Shown here: positions 17,074 through 25,304 of the stretch, in pieces | Position numbering within the stretch: position 1 is the stretch's first letter | Layout of the letters: the number at the start of each line of letters is the position of its first letter | From: Poriferisodalis sp965226645 | GTDB taxonomy: Bacteria > Actinomycetota > Acidimicrobiia > Acidimicrobiales > Poriferisodalaceae | Length of the DNA: 64,000 nucleotides | Direction of reading: 5' to 3' | NCBI GenBank assembly: GCA_965226645.1 | Contig: CBDDDL010000001.1 | Coordinates: forward strand, 1-64,000 | Notes under the pieces: generated by a model | The model's database searches: none | Seen by the model: the letters and a program-made list of their open reading frames with translations, nothing else | What the model was told of the DNA's origin: nothing | Position numbers and translations under genes: made by a program

Positions 17074-18836
17074 GAGGCGCTCGCTTCGGGGGCGGCGCTT
17101 GGCGAGTCGGCTGCCGGGTCGGCTGTCTGGTTGCAGTAGCGCACGCCGTTGCGTTCAGTCGTGAGCCGGTTGAGATCGGCTCGAAGCTGTTCGGCGGTGA
17201 ACTGACTTTCGGGAGCGGACGCCTCGCGGTCGGCGTAGACTTCCAGCAGCAGGCAGCGGACGGCACTCGGCGACGCCGGGTAGTCGACACCGTCGGTGCG
17301 CAGGGGCCAATCGTTCAGCTCTGCGATGCCCGTCGCGCTGTCGGCAAGGCCCATGTTCACCGTGGATGCCGAGATGAGGGTGGTGACCGACGCGGTCTCG
17401 TCGAACCGGTCGATCTGGGCGAGCTGCCAATTCGCAACAAGCGTGAAGGCTGCGGCGGCGGCGAGTGCGAGCGCCGCTACTGGTTTCAGTGCGTGTGCGG
17501 CGCGGCGGCGAAGGAACAGGTCGAGGCATGCGAGGGCTGCGGCGGCGAGCAGCGACCAACCGACTTGGGCGAGCAGCGTGTCGCGCCATCCCTGCCGGAC
17601 GGCGTGACCAAACGGGAGCTGCTGCACCCTCCACGACAGGCCTGCGTACAGCGCAGCGGCGCCTGTGATGGCCGCGCCGAACCCGCCGAGAGCCAGTGCG
17701 AGGCGGAGTTGGCTCGGCGCGAGCTGACGAGGCGAGGAGCCGCCAGTCGAGTCGCCCGGGGGCGTCTCGCGGCGCCCTTGCAGAACTGCTGCGATCGTCA
17801 GCGAGAGCAGAACCAGCAACGCGACGATCAGCATCGAGTTGGCCAGCACCTCCCCGAACCCGAGGTCCAGACCGGCGGCATCGGTGCGGTCGTTGTTGGC
17901 GATCCAACCTGCCAGTGGCAGCGCCGATCCCAGCCGTGCCACCGCAGCGCCGATGGCGTCGGGCCCGAAATTGAGGATCCAGCCGTCGCTGCAGGCGAAG
18001 TCCGCCGCGCAGCGCTGTGCGATGGCAAAGCGGGCGGGGACGAAGACCACAGCGAAGCCGGCCCACAGCGCAACCCACCGGCGAACTGCTGCGATGCGCA
18101 AAGCTGTTCGTGCCGGCAGCCCTGCGGCCACGCTGCGTGCGGCCAGAAAGGCAGCAGCGACGAAGGGGGCCAGGTAGGCGAGCTCGTCGAACGCGGCTGC
18201 CGCCGCGCCCATGGCCGCCATGGAGGCGTACTCATGCCAGGCGATCGGTCGAGGGGCCATGTCGGGGTCGCGACTGGTTGCCAGCGCCACAGCCAGCACG
18301 ACCGCCACAGCGCCGATGGACGTGTGAGGGACTTGGGCGAGCCCCCCACCGAGGCCGTTTGCCACCAGCGCGGCTGCGAGCGCCAGCGGGTACAGCCCGA
18401 TGAACGACGGGCCGGCGTGTGTGCGCGCAGAGCGCTGCAGCGATTCGACCAGCTTGAACGCGAGCACGGCGACGAGGCCCACCATGGCCAGACGCACGGC
18501 GCCCAGAGCAGCGTGCGGTGCCAGGCTGAGGGCGTCGCCCGCTTCGATGGCGAGGCCGTGCACGAGAAACTCGACGAAGCGGCCGATGGGGCCGAAGCTG
18601 CCCTCGTCGAGGTAGTTCCCGGTGAGGCGCCAAGCCCGCCGTGCCGCCTCGAGCGGGTTGGCGCCAGTTGCGCCGGCATTGAGGTAGATGCTGAGCCGGT
18701 CTGCTGATTGCAGAGCGAGTCCGGCGAGCGGCAGGACAACGAGCACCGCCGGCCACGTCGGACGGAGCCATCTGCGACGGCGCCGAGGTCTGTCGGACTC
18801 GGTCCCCGCCGATGGGCTGGGATGGGTTGAGGGCAT
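17070..18836 (-). CDS. multi-pass membrane protein of the paralogous array (copy C)
   Basis: I chose the ATG at 18836 (MPSTHPSP); the longer frame from 18944 would overlap the upstream gene. The most divergent copy, at 588 residues, has ADRLSIYLNAG after helix 1, GSFGPIGRFVEFLVHGL, GLAQVPHTSIGA, SRDPDMAPRPI, DELAYLAPFVAA, the loop CSDGWIL, WRDTLLAQVGWSL and TLVANWQLAQIDRFDE. It ends with an Asp/Ala/Ser-rich tail. It is 31 bases downstream of the acetyltransferase-like gene and overlaps copy B, so acetyltransferase-C-B look like one transcript. Confidence 0.75.
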   Translation of the reverse strand: MPSTHPSPSAGTESDRPRRRRRWLRPTWPAVLVVLPLAGLALQSADRLSIYLNAGATGANPLEAARRAWRLTGNYLDEGSFGPIGRFVEFLVHGLAIEAGDALSLAPHAALGAVRLAMVGLVAVLAFKLVESLQRSARTHAGPSFIGLYPLALAAALVANGLGGGLAQVPHTSIGAVAVVLAVALATSRDPDMAPRPIAWHEYASMAAMGAAAAAFDELAYLAPFVAAAFLAARSVAAGLPARTALRIAAVRRWVALWAGFAVVFVPARFAIAQRCAADFACSDGWILNFGPDAIGAAVARLGSALPLAGWIANNDRTDAAGLDLGFGEVLANSMLIVALLVLLSLTIAAVLQGRRETPPGDSTGGSSPRQLAPSQLRLALALGGFGAAITGAAALYAGLSWRVQQLPFGHAVRQGWRDTLLAQVGWSLLAAAALACLDLFLRRRAAHALKPVAALALAAAAAFTLVANWQLAQIDRFDETASVTTLISASTVNMGLADSATGIAELNDWPLRTDGVDYPASPSAVRCLLLEVYADREASAPESQFTAEQLRADLNRLTTERNGVRYCNQTADPAADSPSAAPEASAS

Positions 18837-18867
18837 CAGCCGAGATCCGAACCGTGGTGCAGCACGG

Positions 18868-20103
18868 CTAGAGCGCCAGGTACAGCCGTCGGCGATGCAG
18901 GGTCCCGACCACCAAGAGAATGACGCACGCGAGCACGGCCGCATACGCCTCGTGCACCGCTGGCGCCCCGACGGGCAGGATGTCTTCCATCAGCCGGGTC
19001 TCGATCGAGCGGTCGCCGATGTGGATGGACTTGCCGGCGTGGAGCAGGACGCGCTCGAACAGGTACACGATGATGGCGTTGCGTCCGAACGCGATGATCG
19101 GCCAGGTGATGCGGCGCCGGATCTTGTCGCCCGTGGGGCTGTTGCTGGTGTCGACCAGCAGGTAGATCCCGCAGACGACAGCGAGTGCTGTGCCTGACAC
19201 CAGCAGGGCGAACGACGGGGTCAGCAGGCGCTTGTTGGGCGCGGCCCACAGCGATGCGACGAGTCCGGCGAGGACGCACGCCGAGGCGAGGGTGCCGATT
19301 CGCAGCACCGTGCCCTTGCGGTCGGTTTGGCCGATGCGGCGGATGACCATGCCGGCCGAATAGCCGTAGAGGACGAACGCCGACGATGCAATGGAGAGCA
19401 CCAAGCCTTCGGGGTCCCATCCCGCTTGGCCGGCCCGGTAGACGTGGCTGTCGGTCAGGATGGCTGTGTCGAGCTCGAGGTAAGGGCTGCAGCGGCCGAT
19501 CGGCTCGCAGGAGATGAGGTCGAGGCCGAGGCCGTAACCGATGAGCCCGGCGGTTGCCACCGTGATGAGCAGCCACATCTTGTCTGCGCCGAACATTGCT
19601 CTGCTCGCGAGGACGACGGCGGCGCCGACCGCTCCGGCGATGCCGATCATCTGCAGGACGCCGGTGAAGCGCAGTTCGGTGATGTCGAACCACGAGGTGC
19701 CGTACGCGTTGTAGGCGATGCCGAGGAAGACCAGCAGGAGGAGGCGGCGGACGAGGCGGCGGTAGGTGGCTTGTTTGGATGGGTTTCGCAGCAGGAACGA
19801 CAGGCTCAGGCCGCTGGTGACGAGGAACGCCGGGAAGATCCAGTCGTTCATCGTGATGCCGTCCCACTCGGCGTGGCGCAGGAAGGCGAAGTGGTCGCCG
19901 ATGGCGGTGCTCGGCGTGAAGACCATGCCGATGAGCAGCAGGCCTCGGAAGGTGTCGACCGATGCGAAGCGGGCGCGGCGTGGTGCTTGTTGGATGTCTG
20001 GGCGTTCCGGGCCGACTGGGTCCGCGGGTTGGACTGTTCGGTCTGGTTCGGCGGGGGGCGGTTGCTCGCCTGCGGGCGGTTGCTCGTCGGGATCTGTCTT
20101 CAC
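18868..20103 (-). CDS. heparan-alpha-glucosaminide N-acetyltransferase-like membrane protein
   Basis: The likely start is GTG at 20103 (KTDPDEQPP), since residues upstream are not protein-like. A Pro-rich cytoplasmic N-terminus is followed by ASVDTFRGLLLIGMVF, the hallmark of the DUF1624/DUF5009/HGSNAT membrane acyltransferase group. Next come MNDWIFPAFLVTSGLSLSF, RRLLLLVFLGIAYNAYG and FGRNAIIVYLFERVL, about ten helices in all. Such proteins move an acyl group across the membrane onto a sugar. Together with the PIG-L deacetylase it suggests an acetylation/deacetylation cycle on the product of the neighbouring membrane proteins. Confidence 0.75.
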   Translation of the reverse strand: MKTDPDEQPPAGEQPPPAEPDRTVQPADPVGPERPDIQQAPRRARFASVDTFRGLLLIGMVFTPSTAIGDHFAFLRHAEWDGITMNDWIFPAFLVTSGLSLSFLLRNPSKQATYRRLVRRLLLLVFLGIAYNAYGTSWFDITELRFTGVLQMIGIAGAVGAAVVLASRAMFGADKMWLLITVATAGLIGYGLGLDLISCEPIGRCSPYLELDTAILTDSHVYRAGQAGWDPEGLVLSIASSAFVLYGYSAGMVIRRIGQTDRKGTVLRIGTLASACVLAGLVASLWAAPNKRLLTPSFALLVSGTALAVVCGIYLLVDTSNSPTGDKIRRRITWPIIAFGRNAIIVYLFERVLLHAGKSIHIGDRSIETRLMEDILPVGAPAVHEAYAAVLACVILLVVGTLHRRRLYLAL

Positions 20104-20254
20104 GATGAGCCAAGCCTCATGATGAGCCGAGTCGAAGAGGTCCCCATCTGGACAGTGCGACCGGAGATGCAGCCTGCGGCAGCATAGCTGTGGCTCCACT
20201 TGACACAGAACCCTGGCTGAAGGCCCCGGCAAACCCAACAGTGACACTCGGAAA

Positions 20255-21850
20255 TTATGGGTATCCGGCGTGATCTGAGGGTTCGCAGTAGGGGAGGCCG
20301 AGTCGCGCGAGCCAGAGTTCGTTGAGATTCTTGCCAATCGCTTCACCGGACCACCATGTCGGCCCATCCGCTGTCGCTTCGGCGTATGCGGAGATGAGAG
20401 AACACCGCAGCGCGTTTCCGTTGTCGCTGTCGTCAATGTTCACTGAACTGAGCGATACCATGCCGGTCAGCACCGCAATTGAGTCACGGCGGCTGATTTC
20501 GGCGGAGCGCCAGTTCGCCAGCAGTGACGTAGCCATAGCCACTGCGAGCGCAACGGCGACGACGACGCGCGCTACCCGAGCAGCGAGTCCTCCACGAAGC
20601 GCTCCGTCGAGCGCTGTCAGGCAGGCGACGGCAATCATGGACCATGCCACTTGAGTAAGCAGCGTTTCCCGCCAGGCTTCTCCGATGGCAGGCTGGCGCT
20701 GCTGTGTATATGCCGAGAGGCCTGCAAGCGACGCTGAGAGCAACGCCATCGGTCCGCCGAGGACCAGAAGTGCGGCGGCAAGCCGGTTCGAGCCGCCCGC
20801 CAGCCCGCCAGTGTGATCAAGAAGTGAACTCTCATTGTGTGCCGGGACAGGTCGCCACCGGGCTGCTGCGACTGTGGTCACTGCGATCCCGATGACGATC
20901 AGGGCAATGAGCGCATTGCCACCGAAATCGTGGAAGCCAAGTTCGACTGAAGCCGAACGAGCGAGTCCCGCAGTGTGGTCCCAGCCGAATGGAGGAAGCC
21001 CCGTCAGCAGTCGACGCAGGGTTGCACCAGCCGCGGCGGTCGACAAGCTGATGTCCGTGCCGGCATAGCAATCCCCACCTGAGCACTGAAACGCGATACC
21101 CACGCGGACGGGTACGAAGACCAGTGCGAATCCGACTGCATGAGCCATCAACCTCCGTGCCGCCGCGGTCGCGAGGATCGCTTGCGGTGTCATGCGGGAA
21201 GCCAATGCCCGAGCGATGAGGAACAGGGCCGCAATCAGAGGAGTCAGGTAGGCAAGTTCGTAGAACGCGGCGGCGACGATGCCGGATGCAGCCATCGCGG
21301 CATACTCTCGACGGCGAAGCGGCCGGCGCTGCATATCGCGATCGCGGCTGATCGCCAAGGTCACGGCGAACAGCAGTGCGACTGAGCCAATGAAGGTGTG
21401 CGGAAACTGAGCGAGCGCCCCGGAGGAACCGCTGGCGACAAGCACCGCGCCGAGAGCCAATGGGTAAGTCCCCACCAGCGACTTCTGTTCGTACACCCCC
21501 GCAGACCTCGCCAACGCCGAGACCATCGCCGTCGCGCCTAGAGCCACCAATATCACCATCGCCAACCGAATGACCCCGAGGATGATGTGGGGTGCTACCG
21601 CCGTCGCTTCGCCTGCCTCATAGACAAAGCCGTGGACCAACATTTCCCAGAAACGACCGATGGGCCGGAAGTTGCCTGCGGCGAAAAAGGCGTCGATGCC
21701 TCTCGCAACATCCGCGGCTGTGGTTACCGGATTTGCGTCGTCGGTGAACGCTCTCCAGTAGACACTGCGCCGCTCATCCGACACCAGCGCTAGTCCAACC
21801 AGCGGCAATACAACAAGCACACTGGGCACCCAGGCCCGCAGGCGGTTCAT
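20255..21850 (-). CDS. multi-pass membrane protein of the paralogous array (copy D)
   Basis: I take ATG 21850 (MNRLRAWVPSV) as the start, matching the start of copy A; the frame is open to 21904. The 531-residue product is closest to copy A by eye: VYWRAFTDDANP, GNFRPIGRFWEMLVHGF, GALAQFPHTFIGS, SRDRDMQRRPL, YELAYLTPLIAA, CSGGDCYAG, WRETLLTQVAWSM, and a terminal RCSLI...YCE pair. It is the first gene of the array on the minus strand, 151 bases ahead of the acetyltransferase-like gene. Confidence 0.75.
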   Translation of the reverse strand: MNRLRAWVPSVLVVLPLVGLALVSDERRSVYWRAFTDDANPVTTAADVARGIDAFFAAGNFRPIGRFWEMLVHGFVYEAGEATAVAPHIILGVIRLAMVILVALGATAMVSALARSAGVYEQKSLVGTYPLALGAVLVASGSSGALAQFPHTFIGSVALLFAVTLAISRDRDMQRRPLRRREYAAMAASGIVAAAFYELAYLTPLIAALFLIARALASRMTPQAILATAAARRLMAHAVGFALVFVPVRVGIAFQCSGGDCYAGTDISLSTAAAGATLRRLLTGLPPFGWDHTAGLARSASVELGFHDFGGNALIALIVIGIAVTTVAAARWRPVPAHNESSLLDHTGGLAGGSNRLAAALLVLGGPMALLSASLAGLSAYTQQRQPAIGEAWRETLLTQVAWSMIAVACLTALDGALRGGLAARVARVVVAVALAVAMATSLLANWRSAEISRRDSIAVLTGMVSLSSVNIDDSDNGNALRCSLISAYAEATADGPTWWSGEAIGKNLNELWLARLGLPYCEPSDHAGYP

Positions 21851-21890
21851 GTTCAGGATGGACGGACCCGCAGCTGCGGTAGATACATGG

Positions 21891-22100
21891 TCACGGGTGC
21901 ACATCGACGCCTTCGAGTCGCTGATTCAATCGGATGGTGCGCCGCACGCTAACTGAGCTTGTGTGGCTGTGAGTGAACCGGTTGGGATGACGCACGAAGA
22001 GGTTGCACGCGGCTTGGGTGGTCCAAGTGCCCGTCGGATTGGCGGTGAAACCGCCGTAGAGGACTTCTCGATGGCGACGGGTGACCGATGCTGTCGTCAT
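21891..22100 (-). pseudogene. integrase-core transposase fragment
   Basis: The frame reads REVLYGGFTANPTGTWTTQA then ACNLFVRHPNRF. The pattern GxTANPTGxWxTQxARNL is found in rve-type (DDE integrase) transposases. Only about 45 residues survive and no catalytic triad is present. It marks an older insertion at the edge of the membrane-protein array. The rest of 22101-22585 contains no gene that I can support. Confidence 0.4.
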
Positions 22101-22345
22101 GACGCCGGTCGCTAAGGCTCAATGCTCATCCCCCGTCAGCCAGCGCCCGGCACGCGGCCCAAACCGAAGGCCGCTCACTTGGACAGCTCAACCGCTGGAA
22201 TGCTCCAGCAGGACACCGAGCCGCCGCTGCGTGTCATGTCGCGTCCGGCGAGCTTCGCTTCGGGCACCGAGGCAGTGCCGCCGAGCACGTACCCGCCTAC
22301 TACCGTCAAACCGTCACAGCCACCCCGGCCGTGACTCAACAACCC

Positions 22346-22379
22346 GAGTCTCTACGCAACAGTGAAGATGTGTGCGGGG
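22346..22379. repeat. 34-bp dispersed repeat, copy 1
   Basis: It matches 57269-57302 at 32 of 34 positions, in the same orientation: GAGTCTCTACG, one variable base, AACAGTGAAGATGTG, one variable base, GCGGGG. It lies about 240 bases upstream of the IS110 transposase start, near where the left end of such an element would be. Confidence 0.7.
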
Positions 22380-22585
22380 AGTGGGCCGTCGACGTTTGAC
22401 TTGCTACACAACTGGCCCTGCGCGTTGCGGGTGCCTTGCCTGGGACACGTCGACGTTGTTGGCCCGCTTCTTGGACTTGCCAGCTGCGGCCCGTCCGGAA
22501 CGAGCGACGTGACCTCATAGGAACCTGCGCCAACAGATGCCTCATCACTGTTATGTCCGTCCCGTCCCGGCACAGCCGCTCCGAG

Positions 22586-23768
22586 ATGGCCGACAACAGC
22601 ATGCCAGACCAGCAACAGGCGGTGATCGGCGGGATTGACTGCCACACCGACTTCCACGTCGTCGCCGCGCTCGACCCTTTGGGCCGGGTCATGGGCACAG
22701 AGTCGTTCCCGGCGACGGGTGCGGGCTACCGCTCGGCCCACGTCTGGCTCGCGTCGTTCGGCCCGGTCGCCGCGGTCGGTGTGGAGTCCACCGGATCCTA
22801 CGGCGCGGCTCTGACCCGGTCGTTGGTCGCGCGGGGCTGCCGGGTGATCGAGATCAACCAGCCGCATCCGCATCTGCGCTCGCGTCGCGGCAAGAACGAC
22901 GCCATCGACGCCGAGGCCGCTGCCCGCAAGGTGCTCTCGGGCGAAGCGATCGCAGCCGCCAAGGAGCGTGGTCGGAAAGTCGCATTTCGGGTGTTTGATG
23001 AACACAAAACTGCAGGTCAGAGGCTTGCAATCTGGGCCTGACTCCTATTGCCGACCAGACTCCAAGGACACCACGGGCATCGTCGAGGCGATCCGTCAGC
23101 TCAGCGTGACCCGAAACAGCGCTGTCAAGGCCCGCTCCGCCGCGTTGTGCCAGCTCGGCGATCTGCTCGTCACTGCCCCTGCCGTGTTGCGCGAGCAGCT
23201 CGACACCCGCCGGACACTGGAGGGCACCGCCGCCGTGTGCGCCCGACTGCGGCCCGACACCGACCGCCTCGCCGATCCCGCCCAAGCCGCCAACCCAGCA
23301 CTGCGCAGCCTGGGGCGTCGCATCGCCCAACTCGGCTCCGAGGCCGCCGAACTGGGGCGCCGGCTCGACCGGCTCGTCGCCGCCGCAGCGCCCGCGACGG
23401 TGTCGCGTCTCGGGTGCGGCACTCACCACACCGCGACCTTGCTTGTCGCCGCGGGCGAGAACATCGACCGGCTCGGCTCCGAGGCGTCGTTCGCTCACCT
23501 GTGCGCTGCCGCGCCGGTCCCCGCATCCAGCGGGCGCACCAGCCGTCACCGGCTCAACTTCGCACCCAACCGCGCAGCTAATCGCGCCCTGCACATGATC
23601 GTCATCGTCCGGCTCCGCTACTGCGAACGCACCCGCAGCTACATGCAACGCCGCCTCGCCGAAGGCAAAACCAAAAAAGAAGCCATCCGCTGCCTCAAAC
23701 GCTTCGTCGCCCGCGAGCTCTACCGCACACTGCGAGCCGACCTCGCCACTCTCAAAACCCGCACTTGA
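22586..23768 (+). pseudogene. IS110-family transposase interrupted by a 103-bp insertion
   Basis: The start is ATG 22586 or 22601. The N-terminal DEDD RuvC-like domain is clear: IGGIDCHTDFHVVAALD, VGVESTGSYG and KNDAIDAEAAARKV. The C-terminal Transposase_20 domain is in another frame (SRLGCGTHHTATLLVAAG, HRLNFAPNRAANRAL). The two halves join exactly as AAAKDTTGIVEAIRQ if 103 bases between two copies of CCAAGGA (22959 and 23062) are removed. The transposase is therefore dead as written. IS110 elements carry a guide (bridge) RNA in a non-coding end; 22380-22585 would be the place to look, but I cannot fold it here. Confidence 0.85.
22959..23068. mobile_element. small MITE-like insertion inside the IS110 transposase
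   Basis: About 96 new bases are flanked by a 7-base direct repeat, CCAAGGA, at 22959-22965 and 23062-23068. Near its ends the insert has inverted GGTCGG / CCGACC. It has no coding capacity. A direct repeat plus inverted ends is what a short non-autonomous transposon leaves. Confidence 0.6.
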
Positions 23769-23955
23769 CATCTATAGGAACGTCCCGGGGTGATTCATCA
23801 CTCCAGCAGACCTGCTCTCGGACAGATCCTTCGTTGAGGCGTGTCTCCTCGGCATGCGCGTGAGCGCATCGCAACCCTGGTTGCGGCCTCACAGCGGGCC
23901 AAGTTGGGTATCTCCCAACCGGAGATGAGCAGCACCGAGATATCGCCAAGGAGGG

Positions 23956-24429
23956 TTGACGCGGTCGTTGACGGCTTCAGGTGATGCCGACCACGCCGAG
24001 TATGACGGCAACGATCACACCGGTCATCCCGATGAACAAGCCGACGATCTGGTGGAACTGACGCTTGGCTTCGTTGCGGTCGGACTTGCGCAGCGCGGTC
24101 GCCTCCGCCCGATCAGACTCGCGCAGCAGGAGCAGTTGGTCGAACCTGGACTCAAGCTTGCCGATGTCGGCCTTGGTGGCAAGGCAGACCTAGCTCGCTA
24201 CGCAACCAAGGACGACCTGGCGGCAGGGCTCGACAGGCTCGGCGACCGGATCGACCGCATCGACCAGAAGTTCACTGCGTTGCGCGAGCAGGACCGCATC
24301 GAAGCCACCGCCCAGCGCGAGCAGGACCGCATCGAGCGCAAGAGCGACCTGCGCTCGATCAAGGCTCACCACTACACGGTGATCGGGTTCATCGTGGCGC
24401 TATTCGTGGCAAACCTGACGATCCTGTAG
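23956..24429 (+). CDS. coiled-coil membrane protein, N-terminus not genuine
   Basis: The last 85 residues are convincing: ARYATKDDLAAGLDRLGDRI, IDRIDQKFTALREQDRIEAT and a C-terminal membrane helix HYTVIGFIVALFVANLTIL. The first 70 residues are the antisense of another coiled-coil remnant on the minus strand and are not protein-like. So the original start region is missing, and what remains is a C-terminal half reached by a fortuitous ATG. Family relatives are at 10989, 12.6 kb and 57630. Function unknown. Confidence 0.45.
   Translation: MTRSLTASGDADHAEYDGNDHTGHPDEQADDLVELTLGFVAVGLAQRGRLRPIRLAQQEQLVEPGLKLADVGLGGKADLARYATKDDLAAGLDRLGDRIDRIDQKFTALREQDRIEATAQREQDRIERKSDLRSIKAHHYTVIGFIVALFVANLTIL
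23978..24189 (-). pseudogene. head-to-head coiled-coil remnant
   Basis: The minus strand reads CLATKADIGKLESRFDQLLL, then RESDRAEATALRKSDRNEAK and a membrane helix IVGLFIGMTGVIVAVILGVV. An in-frame TAG lies just upstream and there is no start codon, so only the C-terminal part remains. It points away from the similar plus-strand remnant, and both begin at their ATKxD motif. This suggests an inversion or inverted duplication that destroyed both start regions. Confidence 0.55.
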
Positions 24430-24501
24430 ACGACCCAGCTCAGGCTCGGTCCGCATCGCAGAACCGGCGGTGGCCGCGAGCGGGGTCGGCTCCTCGCGTC
24501 C

Positions 24502-25224
24502 GTGAATGCGGTGCGGGGCGGCCATGAATTCTGCGCAGGTTTCGCGGTGCAGTTTGCTACGTTGGTTGTGCCTCGCTGCCCGGCTGATGCGGCGGTCGAT
24601 CTGAACCCACACGTGCGCATGCCAGCGCCGCGATGCCCAGCGAGGCCTGATATCCGCGCCAGCCGAAGCGACCGCTGCAATGACCCCATCGGCCGAACCA
24701 GAAGGCTCTTCTGCCACGGGGCCGATGCCGCCTCCGGGCCGGCCTCGGCTGCGGATGCGGATGCGATAGCCAGTGGTGCTCCCAAGACAGGGCAGGACGG
24801 TCGCTTCGCTCGCAAGCCGGTGTCGCCCAATGTGATCATCAGCGTGCTGGGCGGTCTGCTGGCGGCGCTGCTGGGAGTCGTGGGCGCGCTGTTGGTTTGG
24901 CAGCTCAACGCATTCGGGGACAGCGTCGACCGCCTGGGCACCGAACTGCATTCCGAGATCGGCAGCCTGCGAGACGACATGCACTCCGCGATCGGCAACC
25001 TGCGCACTGACATGGACTCCGCGATCGGCAACCTGCGCACTGACATGCATTCCGCGATCGGCAACCTGCGAGACGATCTCCGGTCTGAATTCCGCACCGA
25101 GATCGGCAGCCTGCGGGCGGAGATGCAGGCAGGGTTCCGTGAAATCAACTTGACACTGCTCGATCACACCGAGCGACTCGCCCGACTCGAGGCCGTCGCC
25201 GGTCTGCCCCACGCCGGCGATTGA
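24502..25224 (+). CDS. membrane-anchored coiled-coil protein with 11-residue repeats
   Basis: From about residue 105 the protein is convincing: VIISVLGGLLAALLGVVGALL (membrane helix), then four 11-residue repeats of the type SAIGNLRTDMD, then EMQAGFREINLTLLDHTERL. The first 100 residues are poor and the start may be later, for example GTG 24817. The hendecad coiled coil should form a long rod. It lies just ahead of the HNH nuclease. No function can be assigned. Confidence 0.5.
   Translation: MNAVRGGHEFCAGFAVQFATLVVPRCPADAAVDLNPHVRMPAPRCPARPDIRASRSDRCNDPIGRTRRLFCHGADAASGPASAADADAIASGAPKTGQDGRFARKPVSPNVIISVLGGLLAALLGVVGALLVWQLNAFGDSVDRLGTELHSEIGSLRDDMHSAIGNLRTDMDSAIGNLRTDMHSAIGNLRDDLRSEFRTEIGSLRAEMQAGFREINLTLLDHTERLARLEAVAGLPHAGD
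24952..25083 (+). repeat. four 33-bp in-frame tandem repeats
   Basis: Units start at 24952, 24985, 25018 and 25051. Each begins TCCGMGATCGGCA and encodes one 11-residue coiled-coil repeat. Copies 2 and 3 are almost identical, which suggests recent expansion. Confidence 0.85.
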
Positions 25225-25304
25225 GACCCGGGGCCGGGGTGGCCCATGACATCGTCACGGCGGACACGGGATTCGTGTCACACGGTGTGTTTATGGTTCT
25301 TGTC

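Noticed and set aside
22336..23005. Minus-strand ORFs opposite the IS110 transposase
   Set aside because: Shadows; the DEDD motifs are clearly on the plus strand.
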